In this document: positions 1 to 9,181 of the stretch, piece by piece
How positions within the stretch are numbered: position 1 is the stretch's first letter
Layout of the letters: each line of letters opens with the position of its first letter
Origin: a virus
DNA length: 55,435 nucleotides
IMG/VR virus record: IMGVR_UViG_3300006919_000067
Span: 1-55,435 of that record
Direction: 5' to 3' (one strand)
Notes under the pieces: generated by a model
Told to the model about the DNA's origin: nothing
The model's database searches: none
Seen by the model: the letters and a program-made list of their open reading frames with translations, nothing else
Made by a program: the position numbers and the translations under genes

Positions 1-737
1 ATTCTAAGACGATCTGCACCAGGAGATGTTAAGTTAGGCGTACTTCCTGAGTTGTCAAAAAGTGCAATATTATCTGCAGTAGTGACAATATCTTCTGTCA
101 CTTTAAATCCTATAACTCCTGTGAAGTCAGGTGAGTACTTTGAAAGAACTAATGTCTGAGCCTCAACCATAACTAGATGATTAGCAGCAAACGTGTCGAA
201 CTGTGGAACTTCAGCAATAGATGCCTTACCAACAGCATCGTTGACAGACTGAATGGTAATATTACCTAAACTTGTAGTAAGAGTTGCACCTGCTGCAAAA
301 GGTTTAGACACAGTAGTATTAGTTGCTGTAGAGGCTCCACCAGATTGACCTTTCGTCATTTTTACAAATATAGTATCAGGATCACTACCTGCAGCAGGTA
401 GTACCTCTTTTACGATTGCAAACAGATCTCCATCATTTATTTCAGTGCCTTTTAGTTGAGCATAGCCAACAGGTAAAGAGTTAACCTTAAGATAAGTATA
501 TGAGAATGCATTAACGCCTGAGGCTAAGTTACCACTATTATTGAAAATGGCACCTTCATTAACAATGAACTTAGAAAGTCTACCCAGTTCTTGTTGAATA
601 ATAGTCTGAGACTGTGTTAGTTCACGTGCCTGTAGTGCTCTTCCGTTATTAAACAGAATACGATGGTAATGATCACTATCTCTGAAATCATCATTGTATT
701 CGCTTAAAAATGTTGTACTAGTGAGATTAGTAGCCAT
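1..737 (-). CDS. DUF4815-type tail structural protein (3' end outside window)
   Basis: The reading frame starts at the ATG at 737-735 and stays open to the left edge, so only the N-terminal ~245 residues are visible. They contain the pattern HRILFNNGRALQARELTQSQ followed by IVNEGAIF near residues 27-65, which I recognise as the DUF4815 signature of T4-like marine phage structural proteins. It lies just downstream of gp8 in the baseplate/fibre block and is probably part of the baseplate periphery or tail fibres. Its exact role is unknown. Confidence 0.75.
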   Translation of the reverse strand, partial: MATNLTSTTFLSEYNDDFRDSDHYHRILFNNGRALQARELTQSQTIIQQELGRLSKFIVNEGAIFNNSGNLASGVNAFSYTYLKVNSLPVGYAQLKGTEINDGDLFAIVKEVLPAAGSDPDTIFVKMTKGQSGGASTATNTTVSKPFAAGATLTTSLGNITIQSVNDAVGKASIAEVPQFDTFAANHLVMVEAQTLVLSKYSPDFTGVIGFKVTEDIVTTADNIALFDNSGSTPNLTSPGADRLR

Positions 738-746
738 GGTTTACCC

Positions 747-2165
747 TTAAAGTTTAATAACGATTTTAATATCTTCAGTTTGGTCAGCGTCTCTTGCAAT
801 CTTTGCCTGATTATTTAGGAACAATAAATCACCTGAGAATATGTCTATATCTGGTTCAACCCTATCACCAATAGTAAACGATCCTGTTTTACCTGAAATC
901 GTGATTGTCTCACCAGTTCTAAATGGCGTGAAACCAGTTTCTTCATCTTGATGATACCATATAGTTGCGGAGTCGTCAAAGAAATCGATCCATGCTTGAG
1001 CATTACTATCACCGTTTACAGTAACATCATCTGCCCATGATAGTCCACCTGTAATAGGTGCTGTCAATACAAGTTGCTTAAGACCAAGACCTTCAGTAAG
1101 TTGGAACAGAGTTCCACTAGCAGAGTCTAAAATATTTTTTAGAAGACCTACTTGACGGTATTCATTATCTACCACCCACTTATTATTAACATTACCTTCA
1201 GGTTTAATGTTGAACATCATATTAGTGGATCTTAAATCTGTTCTTGCGTCTGCCCCTAGTCCACCTGTAGGTGCAAAAATAGGATACACTTCTGCATTGA
1301 TACCTGATGTTAAGTTAGTCTGATCTACTCTAACAGAAGCTTTATTGTAACCTGAACCTAAGACAGATCCAATGGAAACAAAAGCTCCCGCTCCTGCGCC
1401 TGTACCCACAGTATCGCTATCGCCAACTTCGACTGCTGCTAGTTTACCTGTAGCATCAAGTATTCCATGTGCTTTAGCACCACTACCATCACCAATAACC
1501 GTAAGAGTAGGGGCAGCAGAGTACACACCTGTGTTTGGTTCTACTCTATATCCAATAAGCTGACCATCGATTGCAGCATTCTGCACAGCAAGTTGAGGTG
1601 CCTCAGGGTCTGTTGGTTCTGCTGAATCCACAAACTTAACTGGCATAAAGTTAGAAGTTAAAAATCTGTTTGCATCTGCAGTTGTAATAGTGTACAAATA
1701 CTTCCAAATATATCCATCGGTTTCTACTGGCAAAGACGTGTTCGTATGATCAGGAACAAACTGTGACACAACTGCCGAACCAAAACTATTTTTACCTTGA
1801 CGAATACACACGTATACGTTATTATCAGCAGTTCTTACATAGTATGCAGGAGTTGGTTGACCTACAATATTATCGTTAAAAGCAGGATAAACTGTGTTGG
1901 TTGTCCAATCAGTTAATGGAACAACAAAAGAAAACGCTTCAACAGCTTTCACAGATTGAAGATTGTATCTAAATAAGCGGCGGTCTCTTTCGGTATTACT
2001 TGGATTTACAGTAACATCTGTGTTATCACCTGTTTGCCAAATCTGAGAGTGTCCTACACCAATGTAGAAATAGTTGTCAGAATCTCCAAGGGTTGTACCT
2101 TGGTTCTCATCAAATATTTGCTGTGCAAACTGTCTTTTTAATTTATCTGTAATAATTGCTGGCAT
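747..2165 (-). CDS. 8: Baseplate wedge subunit gp8
   Basis: 472 residues against 334 in T4 gp8. The N-terminus (MPAIITDKLKRQFAQ), the central DGYIWKYLYTI (T4: DGYVWEYLFEI) and the C-terminal ADQTEDIKIVIKL (T4: MDQTEEINILFTF) support gp8, a wedge protein that joins gp6, gp7 and gp10 in the T4 baseplate. The extra length lies around residues 205-285 in Gly/Ala-rich beta segments (AAPTLTVIGDGSGAKA, GSGYNKASVRV) that resemble the repeats inserted in gp53 of this phage. It sits directly upstream of the DUF4815 gene. Confidence 0.8.
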   Translation of the reverse strand: MPAIITDKLKRQFAQQIFDENQGTTLGDSDNYFYIGVGHSQIWQTGDNTDVTVNPSNTERDRRLFRYNLQSVKAVEAFSFVVPLTDWTTNTVYPAFNDNIVGQPTPAYYVRTADNNVYVCIRQGKNSFGSAVVSQFVPDHTNTSLPVETDGYIWKYLYTITTADANRFLTSNFMPVKFVDSAEPTDPEAPQLAVQNAAIDGQLIGYRVEPNTGVYSAAPTLTVIGDGSGAKAHGILDATGKLAAVEVGDSDTVGTGAGAGAFVSIGSVLGSGYNKASVRVDQTNLTSGINAEVYPIFAPTGGLGADARTDLRSTNMMFNIKPEGNVNNKWVVDNEYRQVGLLKNILDSASGTLFQLTEGLGLKQLVLTAPITGGLSWADDVTVNGDSNAQAWIDFFDDSATIWYHQDEETGFTPFRTGETITISGKTGSFTIGDRVEPDIDIFSGDLLFLNNQAKIARDADQTEDIKIVIKL

Positions 2166-2175
2166 TGTCTATTTC

Positions 2176-3177
2176 CTATACGACTGCGTATCCATAACCA
2201 CCGATAATATTCCAACCATTGTTTCCATCCCAAATAAGTTGTGCTGTATCTAATGGATCAAATTCTATACTAGTTCCTTGTGCAAATGTAGCAGGTGTTA
2301 ATGTTACTGTTCCAGACCCACCCCCACGTCTTGCAAATATTTTTATTTCGCCGTTAACTGTACCATCAGCTAGTGTGACTGTACCTGAAGAACTACCAGT
2401 TAACGATACAAACCCTGCACCAACAGGTGCTGCCGCACCATTAGCTGCAGTTATATAACTCATAGCAGCTTTGCTTATTTTTACAGATCCAGTTCCTTTT
2501 GAAACCAAATCTAGATTTATATTAGTATCAGATCCTATAGCTTCGACAATAGGTGCTGTACCTGCAGCCTGATCAGATATTTTAACATTATTTCTACTAG
2601 GGCTAAATGTATCAGTAAAAGATAATACCGCATTCCCAAGAGAGTCTGCTAAATATTCATGAACTCTAGGTCTTTGTACAACAGGAGAAGTCAGAGTTTT
2701 ATTTGTAATAGTTGCTGAGTTGTTATTTAAAACAAGAGTATCGCTATCCGTTAGACTAGGCACATTAAGATTATGATTTGCAGTTAAAGAACCTGCAACA
2801 ATAGAGTATTTGTGACTTGAGTTATCATCAAATATATTCATATTAAGCAGTGATGGATTGTTTAGTTGAGCACTGTCCAGAGTTTTATTACTCATAGTCT
2901 GAATGGCAGTATCTACTAAAACTGTTCCTGATGAATCTGGCAAGTCGATATTAACTTCAACATTACCACCAACAGCACCCAATTTAGTACGTGCTGTTGT
3001 ACCTAAAATATCTAATCCACTGTCTGTAAGTTGTGATGTACCTACGCCAATATTAGATCCACCTAAAACATTATATAGTTCTGTGAAGTTGGCATTGATC
3101 TTTATACCAGTAGTACGTAAAGTATCTCCTGTTCTGTCATTTGCAGAAAGACCTGTATTGATTGTTTGTTTCGCCAT
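2176..3177 (-). CDS. Tail fibre-like structural protein
   Basis: 333 residues. The N-terminus carries INTGLSANDRTGDTLRTTG followed by KINANFTELYN, a motif shared by many marine T4-like fibre and structural proteins. The middle consists of repeated short beta segments (TLDSAQLNNP, TLTSPVVQRP), and the Gly-rich C-terminus ends in WNIIGGYGYAVV. This is the layout of a trimeric fibre or collar protein with a C-terminal tip. A late promoter lies about 27 bp upstream of the start. The receptor and exact location are unknown. Confidence 0.6.
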   Translation of the reverse strand: MAKQTINTGLSANDRTGDTLRTTGIKINANFTELYNVLGGSNIGVGTSQLTDSGLDILGTTARTKLGAVGGNVEVNIDLPDSSGTVLVDTAIQTMSNKTLDSAQLNNPSLLNMNIFDDNSSHKYSIVAGSLTANHNLNVPSLTDSDTLVLNNNSATITNKTLTSPVVQRPRVHEYLADSLGNAVLSFTDTFSPSRNNVKISDQAAGTAPIVEAIGSDTNINLDLVSKGTGSVKISKAAMSYITAANGAAAPVGAGFVSLTGSSSGTVTLADGTVNGEIKIFARRGGGSGTVTLTPATFAQGTSIEFDPLDTAQLIWDGNNGWNIIGGYGYAVV

Positions 3178-3203
3178 AACTTACTCTCTAGCTTGATTTA
3201 TAT

Positions 3204-3211
3204 TATTTATA
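3204..3211 (-). promoter_or_regulatory. T4-type late promoter
   Basis: On the minus strand this reads TATAAATA followed by AT, the T4 late -10 element read by gp55 with the gp33 co-activator. The expected start leaves a leader of about 20 nt before the fibre-like gene starting at 3177. Confidence 0.75.
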
Positions 3212-4268
3212 CATGTTGGAATGGATAATGTGCCGAATCTGCAGCATTATCTGAATCGAATAATGTTGAGAACTTACCACCATCCATAGTAGATTGTACT
3301 GTAATGACACCATCTGAATCTTGGTCCATAGTGAGAACCAAACCATTTGCAGAGTCATCCATAAATGTACCTGAAAGACCCAAGATGTCATAAGCATCTC
3401 TTTCAGCATCCAAATCTTGGATTTGAATCTCGCCAAGGTCTCTGAACTCAGTTCCTGTTGCAAAACGTCTAATGCCTATGTCACTGTCTGCTAGAAGAAG
3501 TGTCATAGAAGTTTCTGCTTGCATACTCATCGTAGCGATTTCTTCAGAGAAGATTTGTTCTGTAACTGGATCTCCGATTTCATCTTGAATAATAGAAAGA
3601 CCTATATCATTAACAAGTTCTAATAAAAGTTCTGAACCAAGATATACACCTGCAGGATGAACAAATAGTTTATAGGTGTCAACCCAATCTTTAAGAGGAA
3701 GACCAATCCTAACCAATACTGACATAACTTGGTATAGTTTATCATCAGTAATAAACTTACGTGATTCAGGACCAATAACAGAGGCAAACTCTTTTATCTG
3801 TTCTCCACCTGTATTGATGCTATCCTGTTCATAATCAATAGCAGGACCGACTTTAAATATATTTTCTTTAGGATATAATATCTGTGGATCTTGTCCAAAG
3901 AAGCCTCTAAAGAACTGCTCAATACTGTACTTAGTACCTTTAGATCTGTAAAGAGTATTGGAAAACTTAATAGCTTCTCTTTTATTTAAGAAACCACCAA
4001 AGTATGCTTGACCCAGAAGAAGTTCGTCCTCAAGATATTGTAATAACTTATCAGGAACTTGTGTAGCATCTCTAGAAGAATATAATCTTTTTATTTGACC
4101 AGATGGGTTGTCTGCAGAATCCATGAACTCATAATACGCTTCAAATAAAGATTTAATATTTGGGAAATCTTCTTTGAAATATTCTGGCAATACATTATCA
4201 ATCTCATTTCTAAAGAGATTTAAGTCTGTACGATTATTGTCTAGTAATGTTTTATCTTGCTTTGACAT
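3207..4268 (-). CDS. T4-like marine phage virion structural protein
   Basis: 353 residues. The N-terminal region (NVLPEYFKEDFPNIKSLFEA, then YYEFMD) is typical of a conserved structural protein of marine T4-like phages encoded beside gp6. A helical, charged N-terminal half with FRGFFGQDPQILYP is followed by an acidic C-terminus (FMDDSANGLVLTMDQDSDG). Its first base overlaps the last base of gp6, which suggests translational coupling and a baseplate wedge role. I cannot match it to one T4 gene; a functional stand-in for part of gp7 is only a guess. Confidence 0.6.
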   Translation of the reverse strand: MSKQDKTLLDNNRTDLNLFRNEIDNVLPEYFKEDFPNIKSLFEAYYEFMDSADNPSGQIKRLYSSRDATQVPDKLLQYLEDELLLGQAYFGGFLNKREAIKFSNTLYRSKGTKYSIEQFFRGFFGQDPQILYPKENIFKVGPAIDYEQDSINTGGEQIKEFASVIGPESRKFITDDKLYQVMSVLVRIGLPLKDWVDTYKLFVHPAGVYLGSELLLELVNDIGLSIIQDEIGDPVTEQIFSEEIATMSMQAETSMTLLLADSDIGIRRFATGTEFRDLGEIQIQDLDAERDAYDILGLSGTFMDDSANGLVLTMDQDSDGVITVQSTMDGGKFSTLFDSDNAADSAHYPFQHV

Positions 4269-6274
4269 TAGTTTGTAGCACTTACGGTTACAGCAGTTGT
4301 GGTTGATCTATCAGCATCAAAGTTTAAAATCTCATTTCTTGTAGGAGCTAATGCACTTTGATTAGCTGGTACAGCAGCTAGTTTGATAAAAGTTAGTCCT
4401 GCAGATATACTTGTTGGATTAAAGTAGTTGATGGTGACCACCCCGGTTACAGGATTAAAGTTGCCAATGTTATCGACTAGTACAGTATTACCTGCAATAG
4501 AGATAATTTGAATGATGTTAGAACTTAGTTTGTTTCTGAGCACACAGGTTTGTGCCTGAAAGGTAAATTCATTACTAGTAATAATATATTGATCATCATC
4601 AGGTGCAGCAATAGCTACAGGATATTGTAACTGTTGACTAATAGAAACTTTTGTTGCAGAAAGTTTTGATCTAATGGTGGTGGTATTTTCTCCTGACAAA
4701 CTATTTAATACCATGAAGTTTGCAGCGTCATTGTACCTTTGACTTACAACAAAATCAACAATCGTATTGATATCATCAACAGATGTAGCATCAACATCTA
4801 AAAGTAAGCTATTAATAACAGAAATCAGAGTAGGCGCTGTGGGTGTGAACCTCTGCTGCATTCTAATGTTCGCTCTGGAAGACAGAATAGAAGTGGACGA
4901 TTCATCTACGAGAGATAAGACATTTGATCTTCTAAAGGCTTGTTTGAACCCACCAGTGTTATTAGTAAAGTAAGAAGATATTGTAGTGTTAACTTGATCT
5001 TGAACAGCATTCAAAGTTAAGTCTGTGAGTTTAGGGTTGAACTGGAAGAAAGTGTCTATTTCAATGAATGTTTCTATTGGATCAATAAATCTAATATTGA
5101 AGGATACAATAGAAAGTTGTGCTGCTAGTTCTCGTATCGCTTGCTTTGTGTTTGCAATGGTAGCTGCAGTCACATCATCTTCAAACAAGATTGATATGTA
5201 TACTGCACCAAACTCAGGTTCTACTGCTTCTTCCCCACCCCATGATGCAATGTCTTCAATAAGTGTAGAATAACTTTGCAGGATTAAGGACGAATAGTCC
5301 TCTGCAGTAACCATGCGGTTTTGAGTAGCATATTGGAAAGGTGCATTTTTACGAATAGATTCAATGCTTTCTTTTTCATCTCCACCGATAGAGTTGACAT
5401 ATGTTACAACATTTATATCAGAGGTTATAACACCTGATGTAAACTGAGAAACAGGAGTGAATACAGTAGCATTATTGGCAGCATTTCCTTTTACTGATAG
5501 ATATTCAACTTCAATACGATTACCTGCCTGTGGTGCTATACCAAATGTCTCTCCATCACCAAAGGATAGCTCAAAATATCCATTAGGAGATTCTTTTAAA
5601 ATGTAGATAGTAGAGTTAGAACTAATAGATGTAGCATTCACAATGTTTTGATACGTAGTAAAATCTACTGAGGTAGCACTGGTATATACTTTTATAGTAA
5701 CAGTATCAGCGTCTAAAGTACCATCAGGAATAACATAGACAGGATTATCTTCATATTCACCAACCAAAAATGTTTTAGTTTTCAATGTTCCTTCAAAAAT
5801 AGAAATACGATTAGAACCATCATTTGTTTTAAACTCATAAAATCCTGTTCCATCATCAGTTGCAGTGAAAGACTCTACGGTTTGAAACGTGTATGACACA
5901 TCGTCAACATTTGAAGTAAACTGTGTGTATGCAGGTAAAGATACTGTTTGCTCACGTCCTGCTGCATTAGTATTAAACGTAAGTCTAACCTTTGCTTGTG
6001 ATGCAGTATCTGTATCAGGAACATATCCAATACCTTCAGATAACGATACGACTGAACTTCTCAACTGTGCAGTTGGGAGATACGACTCGTTTAAAGCAAA
6101 GTTTGCAATCAAAGCATTTAAGTGCGTGTTATATGCCAACACATCAAGAATATTTGACAAGCCTGATGCCTCAAAGTTATAGTCTTTGAATTCATCTTTA
6201 TTAGCAAGATAGTCTTTTAGATTACTCTTGATATTATTAAAGTCTAAGGCTGATGATTTAATCGTTGTTGCCAT
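4268..6274 (-). CDS. 6: Baseplate wedge subunit gp6
   Basis: 668 residues, close to T4 gp6 (660). The N-terminal segment (NFEASGLSNILDVLAYNTHL followed by NALIANFALNESYL) is the hallmark of the gp6/J-like wedge family. Later blocks GYFELSFGDGETFG and MVTAEDYSSLI fit the same fold. Gp6 dimers form the continuous ring that stabilises the baseplate inner wedge. It is packed between gp25 (1 bp gap) and the downstream structural gene (1 bp overlap). The C-terminal ~150 residues are less conserved to my eye. Confidence 0.85.
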   Translation of the reverse strand: MATTIKSSALDFNNIKSNLKDYLANKDEFKDYNFEASGLSNILDVLAYNTHLNALIANFALNESYLPTAQLRSSVVSLSEGIGYVPDTDTASQAKVRLTFNTNAAGREQTVSLPAYTQFTSNVDDVSYTFQTVESFTATDDGTGFYEFKTNDGSNRISIFEGTLKTKTFLVGEYEDNPVYVIPDGTLDADTVTIKVYTSATSVDFTTYQNIVNATSISSNSTIYILKESPNGYFELSFGDGETFGIAPQAGNRIEVEYLSVKGNAANNATVFTPVSQFTSGVITSDINVVTYVNSIGGDEKESIESIRKNAPFQYATQNRMVTAEDYSSLILQSYSTLIEDIASWGGEEAVEPEFGAVYISILFEDDVTAATIANTKQAIRELAAQLSIVSFNIRFIDPIETFIEIDTFFQFNPKLTDLTLNAVQDQVNTTISSYFTNNTGGFKQAFRRSNVLSLVDESSTSILSSRANIRMQQRFTPTAPTLISVINSLLLDVDATSVDDINTIVDFVVSQRYNDAANFMVLNSLSGENTTTIRSKLSATKVSISQQLQYPVAIAAPDDDQYIITSNEFTFQAQTCVLRNKLSSNIIQIISIAGNTVLVDNIGNFNPVTGVVTINYFNPTSISAGLTFIKLAAVPANQSALAPTRNEILNFDADRSTTTAVTVSATN

Positions 6275-6275
6275 T

Positions 6276-6722
6276 TTATCTTAACCTTGATAGTGAAGTT
6301 GTGAATGTTACAACTTCTTCTGTGTTTATAACTTGAAACTCTATGTAAATACTTATAGAGTTTCTTTCCTCTTGATAGTTTACTGACACTTCTCTTACAA
6401 TCGCTCTTGGTTCATAAGCATTGATAGCTCTTATTATGTTTTCACGTGTCTCTTCTTCAACCTCATCGTCAGCAAGTTCAAATAATAATGCTCTTATATT
6501 ACCGCCATAAAAAGGCTCAAACGGCTTTTCGAAATAGTCTGTCAAAATAAGATTTTTTACAGCTTGCTTTACAGCAGCCGCTTCTTTTTTAACAAATATT
6601 TCTCCATTTGTTTTAGCAGTAAAAGACAGATCTATATCTTTATATTCTTTACGTCTACTACCGATTAAAGTAGATTGACTAAGATTACCATCTTCCTTTG
6701 CTAATACTCTAGTTGTTGCCAT
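6276..6722 (-). CDS. 25: Baseplate wedge subunit gp25
   Basis: 148 residues against 132 in T4. It has the gp25/lysozyme-like wedge pattern: YKDIDLSFTAK at the N-terminus, VKNLILTDYFEKPFEPFYGG in the middle, then INAYEPRAIVREVSV. Gp25 links sheath initiation to the wedge and is conserved in contractile injection systems. A late promoter sits 23 bp upstream, so gp25, gp6 and the genes after it probably form one late transcript. Confidence 0.88.
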   Translation of the reverse strand: MATTRVLAKEDGNLSQSTLIGSRRKEYKDIDLSFTAKTNGEIFVKKEAAAVKQAVKNLILTDYFEKPFEPFYGGNIRALLFELADDEVEEETRENIIRAINAYEPRAIVREVSVNYQEERNSISIYIEFQVINTEEVVTFTTSLSRLR

Positions 6723-6744
6723 TAGGTCTTCTCTATTTTACTGT

Positions 6745-6752
6745 TATTTATA
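6745..6752 (-). promoter_or_regulatory. T4-type late promoter
   Basis: TATAAATAAC on the minus strand, about 23 bp before the gp25 start codon. It overlaps the last codons of the upstream hub gene, so the late message for gp25-gp6 can start separately from the hub genes. Confidence 0.75.
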
Positions 6753-9180
6753 ATGATTTTGCGAAGGAAACATCAAAACCTGCGTTCCAAGTTCCTGCAG
6801 ATCCTGCACCATTTTGTCTCCAAGTACTCTCATCATAATGAATAAATTTTTCATAGCCGCCAATACCAGGACGTATTCCTTTTGCTTTTGCGTTACGCAC
6901 AAGAATACGAATATAACGCTGATACAAGGAATAGTTATCTTCTGGGTTAACCCTCTTTCCTGCCAACAATAAGAAGTGATCTGCCGCTTCTCCTTTTGGA
7001 TGATTTTGAGTTCCAGTATCCCTTTTGGCTCTACCGCCATTTGAAGTTATCTGCGCAGTATATTCCTGACCAAGTTCACGAACAGCAGCCGCAATCGCAT
7101 CAACAATATTTTGATTAGGCCAATTTATTCGGTCTGGTCCTCTAGAGTGAGTTACAACACCATCACTTGGTGGAATGGCAGACCGTTCTATTGCACGTGC
7201 TTTTAACGTTTCATTATCTTCTAACAAGCATTCGATTAGCTCACCTTCAGATAACAACTGTCTATTATATTCGGTAGAAACTTTTCTGTTAAATCTTCCT
7301 GTCCAGTTGTCATCAAGATCAGGCATTATTAAAATAAGTCTTGCCTTTAAAACAGGCTGATCGTTTTTACACTCTAAGGTATCATACGACAAAATCATTT
7401 CGTCAAAGAAACTCACATCTTTTACATACTCTGCGATATCAAACAAATCTAAGTTGTTTTCTGCACCACTTTGATCAATCGCTTTGTATACTACAGCCTT
7501 GCCTTTAGATTTAAAATCGTTTATGCTTTTCGGTGTTATCACTTCAGATGGACCAGGTTTGTAAATACCTTCTGATACAACTAGGTTTATACCTTTAAAC
7601 CTATCAGTATTAGCTTGTACCTTTTTCAATATAAGACTGTGTAAGTATAGGTTTCTAGCAAGATCTCTTTTCACAGACAAAGACTTAATAAACTTAAGGT
7701 TTGTCGCATCCTCTGATCCCAAAAACTTTGCTATGGCAATATTATCAGACAACTTAGTTTTTATAGTAATATCATCTTGCTTTAGTGGATTGTATTTATC
7801 TTCAGGAACAATACTTACTACATTGTTTTTGGGTATATATGTTGCAGCAAGTCTAGGCGAGTAAATACTTACAGGCTTATTACCTAAGATAGGAGTAGAC
7901 TCTTGCTTTACTGTTCTACCAATCCGTTTAGGAGTTGGATTATTATATTCAGAACAAATAAGATTTTCTTTAAGTAGTTGGCCCATAAACTGTGTGTTGC
8001 CTGAGTTAGCAGCATCTCGTAGCTTTGATCTAGCCTTGGCAGTAGTCATTTCTCCTTTAGAAATACCACCATAATCTTTTGACTTATCAATAAAGTTTTT
8101 GATATAGTCACCCTTATCAATAAGAACTTTACGGATACCTGCACGTGACTTAGTAAGTAAAGTATTAATCAACGTTGATGTTGGAGTTGTCATTACAGGT
8201 GTATCAGATGTCAATGATCCACCATCAGAAGTTGCCGCCTCACCATACGTTTGACTCTTGGTTCCTTCTGCAGTACCTTTGAGATCACCAGTAAATACAG
8301 TTGCAGTTACACCTCTATCAAATATAGCTCCATTTCCAACAAAGTCAACTCCTGTACCCCCAATCGTTCCAGATCCACCTAGCACACTCATATCGTTAGC
8401 AGAAATAGTTACGTTGTTAGATGCAATGTTGGCATAGTCCTGTGAGGTAATGTTCATTTCACCACTAGAGAATAACCCAACATTACCATTCACATTGTAG
8501 TCAAGATTACCCTTGACGTTGTGTTGATGCCCACCCAAGAACACATCTGTGACTAGACCAGTTGAATAGGTTGTTATTGGACCTGTAACAGAAGTCTGTG
8601 ATCCGTTACCAACATTCTTTTCTTCTGATCCCTTTATGGTCTCTACCTTGTTACCATTTACTGTAACATTATAATCTAAGCAATCAACGTTAAACTCTCC
8701 TACAACCTTTATGTTTAGGTTGCCTTTATATACCAGTTGTGCATCACCTTCAACGATAACATCATTTGTACCACCTATGACTTCTACCTTTTTATTCTTC
8801 GTGCTAATGATAATACTGCCATCAGGAGATAGTTCTATACCACTGCCTTCAAAATGTTTGATAAGAATGCGTTCATTACCATCAGTGTCATCAACTTCCC
8901 ATACATGACCCTTCTCAGATTTAGAAACTTGATTCTTACCATAACTAGAAGATATCTTATCGCCTGAGGCTATTTCCATGCCATCGTATTGTGCAAAAAA
9001 CTCTAGATCGTTTCTAGCAACGCCTCTTGCTTCCTTTGCAATATTGCTTGAAAAGAAATATCCTGTCTCAGGATACTTGCCTGTAGGATCTTCAGGAAGA
9101 TTTGAAACCTTATCAGACGCTCTACGATCAATGGCTTCTTGAGGAAGTGATGATAGATTATTTGGATATTCAATAGCCAT
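6748..9180 (-). CDS. Baseplate hub needle-like protein with C-terminal M15-type peptidase domain
   Basis: 810 residues. Residues ~100-290 form a repetitive beta-rich stretch (NLDYNVNGNVGLFSSGEMNI, NVTISANDMSVLGG) like the gp5 C-terminal beta-helix/VgrG spike. The C-terminal ~120 residues carry a zinc D,D-/L,D-peptidase pattern: H727 and D734 in NHPKGEAADHF, then H781 in KFIHYDESTWRQ. This matches the M15 H-x6-D...H-x-D arrangement. It probably punctures or trims peptidoglycan at the tail tip. It follows the gp5-like and amidase-like genes in one overlapping cluster. Needle-plus-peptidase is inference; the motif is visible. Confidence 0.72.
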   Translation of the reverse strand: MAIEYPNNLSSLPQEAIDRRASDKVSNLPEDPTGKYPETGYFFSSNIAKEARGVARNDLEFFAQYDGMEIASGDKISSSYGKNQVSKSEKGHVWEVDDTDGNERILIKHFEGSGIELSPDGSIIISTKNKKVEVIGGTNDVIVEGDAQLVYKGNLNIKVVGEFNVDCLDYNVTVNGNKVETIKGSEEKNVGNGSQTSVTGPITTYSTGLVTDVFLGGHQHNVKGNLDYNVNGNVGLFSSGEMNITSQDYANIASNNVTISANDMSVLGGSGTIGGTGVDFVGNGAIFDRGVTATVFTGDLKGTAEGTKSQTYGEAATSDGGSLTSDTPVMTTPTSTLINTLLTKSRAGIRKVLIDKGDYIKNFIDKSKDYGGISKGEMTTAKARSKLRDAANSGNTQFMGQLLKENLICSEYNNPTPKRIGRTVKQESTPILGNKPVSIYSPRLAATYIPKNNVVSIVPEDKYNPLKQDDITIKTKLSDNIAIAKFLGSEDATNLKFIKSLSVKRDLARNLYLHSLILKKVQANTDRFKGINLVVSEGIYKPGPSEVITPKSINDFKSKGKAVVYKAIDQSGAENNLDLFDIAEYVKDVSFFDEMILSYDTLECKNDQPVLKARLILIMPDLDDNWTGRFNRKVSTEYNRQLLSEGELIECLLEDNETLKARAIERSAIPPSDGVVTHSRGPDRINWPNQNIVDAIAAAVRELGQEYTAQITSNGGRAKRDTGTQNHPKGEAADHFLLLAGKRVNPEDNYSLYQRYIRILVRNAKAKGIRPGIGGYEKFIHYDESTWRQNGAGSAGTWNAGFDVSFAKSL

Positions 9181-9181
9181 A

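Noticed and set aside
1372-1563. Plus-strand ORFs inside the baseplate genes (for example 1372-1563, 2219-2458, 2903-3196)
   Set aside because: They mirror longer, recognisable minus-strand genes, have Ser/Pro-rich antisense composition and lack a ribosome site.
6744-7040. 98-residue ORF overlapping the needle/peptidase gene
   Set aside because: It is an out-of-frame shadow of the 810-residue gene; the M15 motif is on the long frame.
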